NCBI GenBank assembly: GCA_026168455.1
Contig: CM047429.1
Span: 35,200,066 to 35,264,065, forward strand
Reading direction: 5' to 3'
Source: Theocolax elegans
Lineage: Eukaryota; Arthropoda; Insecta; Hymenoptera; Cerocephalidae
Length of the DNA: 64,000 bases
Shown here: positions 54,611 to 64,000 of the stretch, piece after piece
Layout: every line of letters starts with the position of its first letter
Numbering within the stretch: the first letter of the stretch is position 1
The notes under the pieces: model-generated
What the model was told of the DNA's origin: nothing
The model's database searches: none
The model's input: only the letters and a program-made list of their open reading frames with translations
Position numbers and translations under genes: made by a program

Positions 54611-57052
54611 ATGAAGAAAGCTGGATTCACCATGCCAAAATCGAGAGGTGAGTGGTTGTTGGTTTTGAAATGTGCGCGATCGCGTGTGATGGGCAAGCTT
54701 CCTTCTAAAGATAATAAAATTCGTAAGTCCGACGCATAATTATGAAATAATAAATCTTTAGTGAAATTAACCGGGGAACCCGTGTGTCCAATATCGTTTT
54801 TTTTTATTTAATCTTTTGAGAGCAAGCTCGAGTAAAAATTCTGTTGGAAGTGAATTCTAAGAAATCTAAGATGGCGGCGCGTAACGGACGGAAAAAGGAG
54901 GGAAACGAGTTTTTGGCGCGGACGCGCGCCATTTTTGTTTCTCTCTCTCTCTCTCTCTCGCTCCTGCATGTTGGTAGATGGAGAATGCAAGTCCGCGCGC
55001 ATTGTTGCTAAGGAAGATTAATTATACTTCCGGCCGCCATTAGCTCGAAGGTAAAATACGTAGATATTGTTACGTTAAATTCAACTAAAATTCAGAATGA
55101 AGATCGAATTAAAGTAAATTAAATAAATTTGAATAAATTCAAATTAAATAAGATGAAATGAAATTAAATTAAATGAATTCAAATTTATTGGATTAAATAC
55201 GCTGGAATAAAATTAAAATTAAGTGCACTAGAAAATTAGCTTGATGAAAATTTTGAAAACAGTTAACTGTGAAATAAATTAATTTAACAGATGAGAGGAA
55301 TCTGAGACTATTCCTGCTCATGCAAGACAACGAGCTCGGACTGACGGAACGACATCCGGACGAGTCAATATTCGTGGAGATGGACGAGAATGAGACCGTC
55401 TACCTAAAATTGTCAGGAGGCGAAACATATAAAATTGGTAAAGCTCGAGTTTCATTAACTTAGTTGGAGTAATTATTGGATGTCGCCTGACTAAATTAAA
55501 ATAAAATAAATTAAATTAAAGCTGAAATTGCATGCAAGCAGATCCAAATTAAAGTGTTGGTCGGCACGCGCAATGTAGTGTATGTTGTTCTACCTGCATT
55601 GTGTGTGCTGTGAAATCACAGGAATTATTGAAAATTAAAAATCAGGTGTTTAGCATCGTTCTTTTCATTGTGTTCATGAACTGAGTGATTGCTCGTAAAC
55701 TAAATAACGCCGCTGTGATAAAATATTGTTCTCTTGATTGTGTTCATTAGGAGAATAAATATTTATTTGTGAAATAAATTACAGACAACTCAACTATCGA
55801 GGAGGAGACGTTGGCTTCTGTCAAGAGGGAAGTCATACGTGCAAGGACTGAAGAGGTGGCTTCGGTCGAGGAGTCATCGTCAAACCAACATGGGGACACG
55901 CGGTCCTCACAGCTGGAGTCTTCTGATAAGCCTGACGACAAAACGGCCGGAAAGCTCGATGACAACGAAAAGGATGATAGCTTGATTAGTCAACTAAGCT
56001 CGAAATTACAAGGTAATAAATCCACCCCAGTTGTAAAATCAGAACAAAAGGTTAAACTGGATTTGGATCTGTATAAAATTCGTCAGCGATTGAGGACAAC
56101 AAAGCTTGATTTTAATTCAAAAGGAGAAAATAATCCTATTGATTCAACATTTGAAAATGTTGAAGTTAAAAATAATTTAAATAATTCAAATGCTGATTTT
56201 GATTTTGAATTTTCAGATTTGATGGAACGAGTTCAAAAGCTGGAGGCTGAAAATGAAAATTTTAAAAGAAACATCAAGTCAGATTTTGACTCGCTCGTGC
56301 AGTCAACCTACAAAGGGCAAGATGATGTGGCTGGCGAGCTTATAAAGCACAAATATAGCATAGATGAAAGGCTTAGCTGGATGGAGAATAAGGTTCGGAA
56401 CTGGGTAGATGAGGAAGAAAGTTATCAGCTGGATGTTAAGAAGTCTGCCCAAGCCACAGCATCTGATAAGGTAATGAATTCTGATGCTAATAAGAATCCA
56501 ACGGATGAAGAGATGTTGGATAAAATCAGTTCGACTTATATTTCCCAAGTAGTTCAACAGGAATTAAATAAGAGAAATTTAAATAACGATTCAAGCTTGA
56601 TTAAAGATAAAATTCAAATAGAGGTAAATGGTAGGGAAAATATCGTTCGAAGAGAATATAAATTAACAAACAACTTAGATATGGATTCTTTTATGGATTA
56701 TGTAAACTCGGAACTTACTGTTTGTGATTTGCTTTATATCATTGATCCTACTATAGATTCAGCTCGAAGATTAAATGTTGAAAGGGTTAAAAAGGATACC
56801 GTAAGAGTTCGAGATATTCTTATAAATCGTATAGATAATTCTTATCATTCAAAAATAATTCATATTCGTGACCCTGATAAAATAAAACATATTAAAGAAA
56901 ATGAGACGACCTTGACGACGACAAGCTTGAGAAAAAGGCTGCACAGCCTTAGATATAATCCAAATCAGGAAAAGGCGTCTGTATTTTGGGATAGATTCGA
57001 TGATGTAGTTCGAAAATACAATAAACTACCTGATACTCCTGAACTCTCTTAA
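54611..57052 (+). CDS. Copia-like gag with two introns (exons 54611-54647, 55291-55437, 55785-57052)
   Basis: Three exons can be read with matching phases. Exon 1 begins ATG at 54611 and stops at a GTGAGT donor (37 nt, phase 1). Exon 2 follows AACAG and ends before GTAAAG (147 nt, phase 1). Exon 3 follows TTACAG and runs 1268 nt to a TAA at 57050. Joined length is a whole number of codons. The protein is acidic and coiled-coil-like around exon 3 residues 130-200 (MERVQKLEAENENFKR), then has a Copia-type capsid region (YVNSELTVCDLLYIID, SLRKRLHSLRY, FWDRFDD). The stop at 57050 results from a one-base shift: the next frame continues at once with the gag text at 57060. Introns in the 5' gag of a Copia element are unusual. 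Splice sites are predictions only. Confidence 0.7.
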
Positions 57053-57059
57053 AATTGAA

Positions 57060-57497
57060 GTGAGAGATGCATTTCTCGAAGCAATCGTAACTAATCGAGT
57101 GAGGGAAACTGAATTTATAAATAAAAATGCGACCGGAAAATTATTAACGATTGATCAATTAAAAGATTATATTGTTCAGCAGGAAGCAGCTCGAAGTGAT
57201 AAACCGGCCGGGCAGAAGGACAGTACAGCTGGAGTAAAAGCTTACGTGGTGTCAAACCCCAGCATGACATGCTACAACTGCGGTAATAAGGGACACCACA
57301 GCAGTGAGTGCACGAGAAGCGGAAAAATGTGCTTCCGCTGCAAGAGGTACGCAGGTCATGTGAGGGCCGATTGTCCTTACACGGAGAAACAGCTGGAAGA
57401 AATCCTCCGTGAAAATGAGCGTCAAAGAAGGTATGAATTTCCAAATTCAACTCCTTTTAATAAAAGGGGTAGTTTTAAGCTCGGAGTAAAACTTTAA
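57060..57497 (+). pseudogene. Copia-like gag continuation with zinc knuckle, frameshifted
   Basis: Continues gag after the shift near 57050: VRDAFLEAIVTNRV, then zinc knuckle CYNCGNKGHHSSEC (CX2CX4HX4C, about residue 72) followed by a partial second knuckle CFRCKRYAGHVRADC with altered spacing. It runs into a stop at 57495 caused by what looks like a 19-bp insertion around 57478-57496; the downstream Arg/Gly-rich text (RGRGRDRGRGR) is in another frame. Nucleic-acid-binding part of the particle protein. Confidence 0.85.
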
Positions 57498-57570
57498 GGC
57501 TGACAGAGGCCGAGGTCGAGACCGCGGTCGAGGCAGATGGCATAATCGAGGTAGGGGAAAAGCCTCAACT

Positions 57571-58620
57571 GTGGAAAATAAAGTTAAAACCGGTGAGTCT
57601 GTGAGTTTATTCACAAACACTCAGCTCGACGATATAAATAATTCTGAAAATAGTCGGCTTATTAGATTTCTGGCAGACTCTGGTGCTACTGAGCACATGG
57701 CAAATTCGAAATTGATCTTTAAGACTCTTGATAGTAATATTCGACCTGATATCAAATGCGCGAATAGTGATGAATCCGCGACTATAAAATCCGAAGGGAT
57801 AGGTGATATAGTTGGATGTACTGATAATAAATTTGTAAGCTTGAATAATGTAATCTGTGCGAAATCACTTTCTGAAAATTTATTATCATTGCGGAAATTT
57901 GTGGATGAAGGGTTAACCGTATATCTTCATAATCAGCGCATAGACATTATCGATCCGGTGTCAAAAGAAATTTTTGTTTCCGGTATTTCCAAACAACCGC
58001 ATTGGACAATTGAATTGGAGTCGAATAACTTGATTGATAAAAGGAATAAATATTCTAAATTTAACAAAGTAATTGCTTATGTTACCACAAGAAGGCGAGT
58101 GTATGAAAATACACAAACAAATAAAGAAACTAAGCTTGAAGATCAAAACCTAAACGAAATTGTATCAGTAGAACATGAACAAAACATGCTTGAAGATATA
58201 ATGGAAACGGATGTTAATAAATTTAATGAAGTTGAAAATTTAAACGAAATAACTAATTCACAGGGCAACGAGCAATGCTCTAGCTACTCTAACTTTGAAG
58301 ATACTTTACGCGATAGAAAAATTAATGAATTAATTGATGTAAGTAATTTAGAATATTTGGATGATAATACTGATCCTTGTAAGATTAATTCTAAGTTTAA
58401 TTTAAATCAAGCCATGTTATGGCATGTTCGCTTGGGGCATGCCTCAGTAAAATATTTAATAGAATTTCAAAAACAGTTTCCAGAGGTTAAAGGCTTAAAA
58501 AATGTTAAGTTCGATGATTCTTTATTAACTTGCGAAATTTGTATGATGTCTAAACTTAATAAATTACCTTTTAATTCCATGAGACAAAATTTGAATAAAT
58601 CTAAGTATAAAGGAAGGTAG
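57571..58620 (+). pseudogene. Copia-like protease and GAG-pre-integrase domain, truncated
   Basis: 349 codons. The protease active site is DSGATEHMANS (about residues 38-48), with LSENLLSLRKFVDEG downstream, both typical of Copia. After a variable Glu/Asn-rich linker comes the pre-integrase zinc domain: LWHVRLGHASVKYL (HxxxxH) and CEICMMSKLNKLPF (CxxC), which leads into integrase in complete elements. The frame then ends at a TAG at 58618 and the LTR remnant follows at once. So integrase, RT and RNase H are deleted. In Copia the order is gag, protease, integrase, RT. Confidence 0.88.
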
Positions 58621-58680
58621 TGTTTTTATTATTAATATTCCCTCTCTCCTCTCTCCTACAGATTATTTAAAACCTCAACA
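58621..58680 (+). repeat. 3' LTR remnant of the Copia-like element
   Basis: Starts TGTTTTTATTATTAA, ends with the same 24 bases (ACAGATTATTTAAAACCTC...) as the 5' LTR. Only 60 bp, so mostly deleted. Confidence 0.6.
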
Positions 58681-58689
58681 ACTTTATAA

Positions 58690-60190
58690 AGTGCGGATTT
58701 TGGACTCTAGTAATAGTTTAAAAAATTTGGTAATGTTTATAAGATTTTATTAGTTGTTTTTAAAATTTCGTAAATATTTCTAAGCTTTATTAGGTTTTAT
58801 TAGATTTTTGTATTTCGAAAATATCGTGAAAAACGATAAATTGACACTAATAGTAACTGTTGCATTTTCCTATATTTAACTGTTTTTAGCTGTTTCTAAG
58901 TGATGTATGCAAAAAAAACAAAAGCTATTAATAAAAGATTGCTATTGGTAAATATTCATAAAAATTCTAAATACTTATTTACTGTATATTGTGACGTGGT
59001 ATTCGCGTACCCGGTATAATTAATTATTTTTAATAATTAAAATTAACCGTTGGGCCGCGTTGCCCAATACCGCGCACACAATTATTTATTTATTTATTTA
59101 TCCGAACTGCGGGCTGTCACCAGGAACGCAAGTTCGCTGGGACGAACGGTGTGGAGGATTCGGACGATCCTCCTTGCCTCGACACGATTTACAAATTATT
59201 AGGATGTCGGCGGGAGCGGGGAGAACACAATGATTACACACACAATTACTATAAAAATGAATTAAATATTTATTGCAATGTAATTTACAAAATGGCCATC
59301 CAGGCCGTGTGCCGCGACAATACAGAATACGCGCGGGCGGAAGTTCCGGGAAACCTGTCGGATCGAGATCCTCGCCTGCGACAGGTTTCGTTCCCAGGAA
59401 CCGCTGTTCGAGTACCGTCGTACCCGAACACACTCCCGATGTACACACACACAAGGGAGGGGGGAGGGTCACGATAGTAACTAAAACTCTTACCGGTGAC
59501 GTTCCTCGGGGATGGCCCAGCCGATCCTCGGCGACTGGTCGACCTCCTTGACACGGGGACGACCGGTGGTTGAGGTGGTGAAGGCGGCCTTTGCCGCGGC
59601 GAGTGAGTCGCGATTCGCGGTATCACCCGCGCACGACCCCGTCCTTGATTACACACAAACGCACACAAAACTATACGGACACGCGTTCAAGTCCACCCGG
59701 GTCTCCGCACCTAGCTCTGCTCCGGAACAACCGTTCACAGAGCTTAATGCGCGAGGGGGGTGGGGCGCACTCTCGGCACTCACGAGTAGCACGCGATCAC
59801 GGTCAAACAATAATCCGTCTTGATCGACGGATTATTCCACACTGATTAAGCGATCGCCTAATTTCTCGAAAAAGGGATGGGAGTGGGGAAACTCACACAC
59901 TCTTTCGCGCTCCCATCCCTACGTATAGTCGGCTTGACATACGAAAGGCTCCGACGACTTACAATTCGCGAATTTAAGTACTCTATTCGTCGTGAATAGA
60001 TTGTGTGACGATTTCCGTCACAATATAATAATTTAAAAAAGTTATTAGTAGTTATTAGCTTTTTTAAACTCGCACATTTCTTTTGCTTTTGAAAAAAACC
60101 TAAAAGCTAATAAAATCTAGCAAAAGCTAAGAAGAGCTAATAAAAGTTATAAATTCTTACTAACTATTAACAGAGTCCAAAATCTGCATA
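58690..60190. mobile_element. TIR element split by a solo LTR, TTATAA flanks
   Basis: Left end AGTGCGGATTTTGGACTCT and right end inverse AGAGTCCAAAATCTGCAT, bounded by TTATAA at 58684-58689 and 60191-60196. Without the LTR (58990-60022) the element is about 470 bp, rich in TTATTAGCTTTT-type words. No coding region. Confidence 0.8.
58990..60022 (-). mobile_element. Solo LTR, 1033 bp, ATAT target duplication
   Basis: Reverse-complement relative of 52771-53572: plus strand starts TGTGACGTGG and ends TTCCGTCACA, with ATAT at 58986-58989 and 60023-60026. About 230 bp longer than its relative, mainly in the GC-rich part 59470-59900. Inserted into the TIR element. Confidence 0.87.
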
Positions 60191-60196
60191 TTATAA

Positions 60197-61434
60197 ATCG
60201 ATTATAAAATTTATTAGCTTTTCTTAGCTCTTTCTGGAAAAAAAATTTCCGTCTGGGACCCATTGACTGGGCTATGCAATTTTTAATAGTCAAGTAGAGA
60301 CTTTTTGCTTATAAATTACTATTGTTTTATTACGTAGTTTTATATTTATATATTAATATTCAAAATATTCAAAATTTTTGTCCACTTTCTTCGTAATTTT
60401 CCTTCTCTTAGTACTTGTCACAATAACGTTATCTATTTTATTTACTGCTATTTTCTTGATTGATTTTCTTTTCCTTATCGATTTCGTTTTTTTAATTTTA
60501 TTCTCTTTGTTTTCTTCTTAACCTAGCTTTGATTCTTCATTCTGTTCAAAATGCGGTTCCTAGAATAAAAATATATTTTTTATAAATATTTTTCATATAT
60601 TGTATAAAAATAGAGTAGAATAGAAGAATTGGGCTTATGTCGATATTAATGGACAAACCAATATATTTATGTACAGAGCGACGCATCAGCGATGCTATTA
60701 ATTATATAATAATATATTAACGAAATAGTAAGTAAAGTAAATGTAAAATAATGCTAACATACTAATATGGCAATTAATGTATAAAAAGTTGTTTATAAAT
60801 TGTTTATAATGAAATGCTTATTAAAAGGTATAGCCTGATGAGGATGGAAGATATCCGTCGAAACATAACTGCATGGACGACAAAAATCTCTCAATAGAGT
60901 AGAATACAATTAATATATTTTTATTGTCTTTAATTTTACGTCTATGTAGAGGATTTTGTTGATTAACACGACCCATTTAAGTTTGTGAACGTTGAAACGT
61001 TTTATTGTTAAATTTCCGGACGCATAATTAAAGAAAAGACATCTTTTACCAAAGCTACAACAATTTAACATATTTTACTTACACAAATTAATAACTCACT
61101 CATAAATATACTACTACAACACATATAACTCACTATTTGAAACTTGTTAGTTAAATTTATATATTGACGCAAGTTGCACTTACGTGCATAAATTAAACTA
61201 TATTAAAATAACATAATATTTATGATATTAAGAGATTAATATTACTGCATAAATTGTACTAACAAATTGTTTAATAATGAGTTACAGGTTGGTATGTTGT
61301 ATCGTTATATTTGTTAGAGTTAATAATTAAACTGTGTCAAGATGTTGGATCCGAATTCCAGGGATCTACATCTTGCAACATAGAAACTATAATTGAAATC
61401 TAACATTATATTAAAATACAAACTACGTCCGGGC
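60197..61434. other. Non-coding; worn hammerhead-like motif at 60828-60875
   Basis: At 60835 CTGATGA, extra G, stem II GATGGA / TATCCGTC (with a G-T pair) and GAAA at 60860-60863; the flanking stems do not pair well. Probably a Penelope terminal-repeat remnant. 60400-60560 encodes only Lys-rich text on the minus strand. Rest AT-rich. Confidence 0.5.
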
Positions 61435-61459
61435 GACCGTCCGTCCGTCCGTCCGTCCG
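61435..61459. repeat. (CCGT)n microsatellite
   Basis: Six or so CCGT units followed by CCGGGC. Confidence 0.95.
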
Positions 61460-61519
61460 GGCAAGTGTTCCCTTGATCCCCAAGGATTACTTTTACGACG
61501 TTTTGGGACCGTTAGTATT

Positions 61520-62150
61520 ATATATATTAGCCTTATAATTTTTGGGACTTAATATTTTTGGGAATCAAAATTTTGGGCCTTAAAAATTTTAGTCTTAGAT
61601 TTTGCCGTTAAAACTTTTGGAACTCAACATTTTGGGGCTTAAAAATTTTAGTCTTAGATTTTGCCGTTAAAACTTTTGGGACTTAATATTTTTGGGACTC
61701 AATATTTTGGGTCTTAAAAATTTTAGTCTTTGATTTTTCTGTTGAAACTTTTGGGACTCAATATTTTGGGCCTTAAAAATTTTAGTCTTAGATTTTGCCG
61801 TTAAAACTTTTGGGACGTAATATTTTTGGGACTCAATGTTTTGGGTCTTAAAAATTTTAAAAATTTAAAAAATTTTAGTCTTAGATTTTGCCGTTAAAAC
61901 TTATGGGACTCAACATTTTGGGGCTTAAAAATTTTAGTCTTAGATTTTGCCGTTAAAACTTTTGGGACTTAATATTTTTGGGACTCAATATTTTGGGTCT
62001 TAAAAATTTTAGTCTTTGATTTTTCTGTTGAAACTTTTGGGACTTAATATTTTTGGGACTCTACATTTTGGGCCTTAAAAATTTTAGTCTTAGATTTTGC
62101 CGTTAAAATTTTTGGGACTTAATATTTCTGGGAGTCAACATATTGAGCCC
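61520..62150. repeat. Minisatellite with alternating unit types
   Basis: Words GGGACTTAATATTTTTGGGA, CTTAAAAATTTTAGTC and GATTTTGCCGTTAAAACTT recur about eight times, with a variant GATTTTTCTGTTGAAACTT at intervals (about 61730 and 62020), giving a higher-order pattern. Confidence 0.9.
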
Positions 62151-62714
62151 CATACATTTACTGTATATTTATTTATTTAATGTAATACTTCGTACAGAAT
62201 CCTACAATATATATTTTATTATATTAAATTGGTACTCTAACAATATTACTATTTGTTTTTCATCTATATACTGAACTACGTTTTAATAGACAGAAATACG
62301 GTTCATATTATTTAATACACCACTAATTAAATAATAGCAAAAAATAAAATAATAAAAAAATAGCGAGTGTAAGTGAGTGAGTATTTTTTTGCTATTAAAT
62401 TTATTGTTAACCATTATACATTTTAAATCCAATAAAATACGAATTATTTAATTAGCATATATATAGGATCTTGTAGATTATGGTTATATTTTGCAATAGA
62501 AATTTCTAAGTAAAATATTATTATTTATGCAAAGGAGAGTGACATTCTGAGTGACATTCATTATTTTTAAATCAAGGATCGAATATACATTTAATATATT
62601 ACATGTTGTAAACTTATTTCATTAATTTATAAGGATTTTAATTTAATATTTATTATAAGAAATACAATATAAAATAATTTGTTATAACCAAAATCTATAT
62701 TATATTAAAATTCA
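62151..62714. other. AT-rich spacer
   Basis: Nothing recognised. Confidence 0.5.
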
Positions 62715-62775
62715 TCCGTTCTCCGGTGTCCGGCGGTGGTGTCCGGTGTCCCGCGACGGTGTCTGGTCTCCTGTT
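62715..62775. repeat. Short GGTGTCCGGC-type repeat
   Basis: GTGTCCGG/GGTGTC words recur four to five times within 60 bp. Confidence 0.75.
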
Positions 62776-62824
62776 GTAAGAATGAAGAGTATGTGTGAAG
62801 TGGAAGGGTGTTAACACTGATATT

Positions 62825-64000
62825 TCGGCAATTTCTGAATTATTTCGGGATAACTCCACTAAATACGGGATTACCTGGATATTTCAAGAATTTTTGAGGT
62901 ATTCCGGGATAACTCCACTAATTTCAGGATTTTCTAAATAATTCGGTAATTTTTTAGATATGCCGGGAAATCTTCACTAATTTAGGGTTTTCCTGGATGT
63001 TTCGGGATTTTCTTTAGTATTCTGGAATAACTCCACCATTTTCGGGATTTCCTGCAAGTCTCGGGTTCTTTGTGGTATTTCGGGATAACTCCTCCAATTT
63101 CGGGATTTCCTGGATGTTTCGAGATTTTCTGACGTGTTCTGGGATAACTCCAACAATTTCGGGACTTCCTGGATGTTTCGGGATTTTCTGTGGTATTCCG
63201 GGATAACACCACCAATTTCGGGATTTCCTAGATGTTTCGGAATTTTCTGTGGTATTTCGGGATAAATCCAATAAATTCTGGATTTCCTGGATGTTTCGGA
63301 ATTTTCTGTGGTATTCCGGGATAAATCCACCAATTTCGGGATTTCCTGGATGTTTCAGGATTTTCTGAGGTATTCCGGAATATATCCACCAATTTCGGAA
63401 TTTCCTGGATATTTCGGGATTTTCTGTGATATTTTAGAATAAATTCACTAATTGAGGGATTTTCTGGATGTTTCAGGATATTCTGACGTATTCCGGATAA
63501 CTCCACCACTTTCGGGATTACCTAGATGTTTCGGGATATTCTGTGGTATTCCGGAATAAATCCACCAAATTATGGATTTCCTGGATGTTCCGGGATTTTC
63601 TGGATGTTTCGGGATATTCTGTGGTATTCCGGGATAAATCCACCACTTTCGGGATTTCCTAGATGTTTCGGGATATTCTGTGGTATTCCGGAATAAATCC
63701 ACCAAATTCTGGATTTCCTGGAGGATTCGGAATTTCCTGTGGTATTTCGGGATAAATCGACCGATTTCGGGATTTTCTGGATGTTTCGGGATTTTCTGAC
63801 GTATTCCGGGATAACTGCACCACTTTCGGGATTTCCTGGATGTTTCGGGATTTTCTGGATGTTCGGGATTTTCTGTGGCATTCCGGGTTAATCCACCAAT
63901 TTCGGGATTTCCTGGATATTTCGGGATTTTCTGTGGTATTTCGGGATAAATTCTCTAATTTCGGGAATTTTTTATGTATTCCGGGATAACTCCACCAATT
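62825..64000. repeat. 59-bp minisatellite, about 20 units, runs off the window
   Basis: Unit contains TTCGGGATTTCCTGGATGTT, ATTTTCTG(TGG)TATTCC and GGGATAAATCCACCAAT. Count of a typical unit is 59 bases. Units diverge by substitutions and short deletions. Minus-strand open frames (peptides like IPQKIPKHPGNPE) are the repeat read in three phases in turn. Confidence 0.93.

Noticed and set aside
59098..59845. Several frames over 80 codons on both strands
   Set aside because: Same LTR family as 52771-53572; no domain and mutually overlapping.
60828..60875. Active hammerhead
   Set aside because: Core CTGATGA and GAAA present, but stems I and III do not form.
62825..64000. CRISPR-like array or repeat protein
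   Set aside because: Units are contiguous without spacers and diverge throughout; frames are a by-product of the 59-bp period; the genome is eukaryotic.

Overview
The window reads as a stretch of insect heterochromatin-like or repeat-rich DNA: AT-rich, eukaryotic, and almost completely built from transposable elements and satellites. The mix (Ty3/Gypsy, Copia, Penelope-like, LINE, tRNA-derived SINEs, piggyBac, MULE, MITEs, a chuvirus-like glycoprotein relic, and one exon of the planar-polarity gene Vang) fits a hymenopteran, most probably an ant. The ant assignment is inference; arthropod is well supported.

Layout. 1-7009: a long Ty3/Gypsy element on the minus strand, with gag, protease-linker-RT and then RNase H-integrase behind one in-frame stop, a tRNA-Gly-type primer site and part of an LTR. 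7019-12832: small TIR elements, a Helitron helicase scrap, a related LTR (8016-8750), a solo LTR with 4-bp target duplication (8804-9840), another LTR-like repeat (9861-10813) and a 950-bp TIR element holding a tRNA-like sequence. 13500-17967: CA-rich DNA, a 450-bp tandem duplication, a ~290-bp satellite and a foldback element. 18180-19670: dead MULE-type transposase. 20174-22000: SINE tail, 313-bp tandem duplication and a TIR element packed with GC hairpins. 22604-23128: the only host-gene piece, a Vang exon. 24441-28480: LINE, piggyBac and Penelope relics. 30560-34951: LINE and Gypsy integrase relics, then a piggyBac copy still framed by TTAA. 35217-43055: foldbacks, minisatellites, an inverted-repeat element containing a complete type III hammerhead ribozyme (37833-37896), a second LTR-like repeat and Helitron-like end hairpins.

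43110-51115 is a nested pile: a second copy of the first Gypsy family was hit by a Penelope-like element in its LTR (13-bp target duplication), by a 3.56-kb long-TIR DNA element between LTR and primer site (itself hit by a SINE), and by another Penelope-like element in gag (13-bp duplication), which was then hit by a SINE (13-bp duplication). 51436-52190 is a decayed chuvirus-like glycoprotein interrupted by a Penelope fragment with a hammerhead core. 52771-60022 has two solo LTRs of one family in opposite orientation flanking a Copia-like element whose gag begins in three exons with phase-matched introns. 61437-64000 is satellite, ending in a 59-bp minisatellite that runs off the window.

The points most worth following are the canonical type III hammerhead inside an inverted-repeat element, the family of hammerhead-like motifs in Penelope terminal repeats, the intron-bearing Copia gag, the recently expanded 90-bp coding repeat in the Gypsy pol linker, and the chuvirus-like glycoprotein relic. 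All coding calls were made by eye from motifs; no database search was run.
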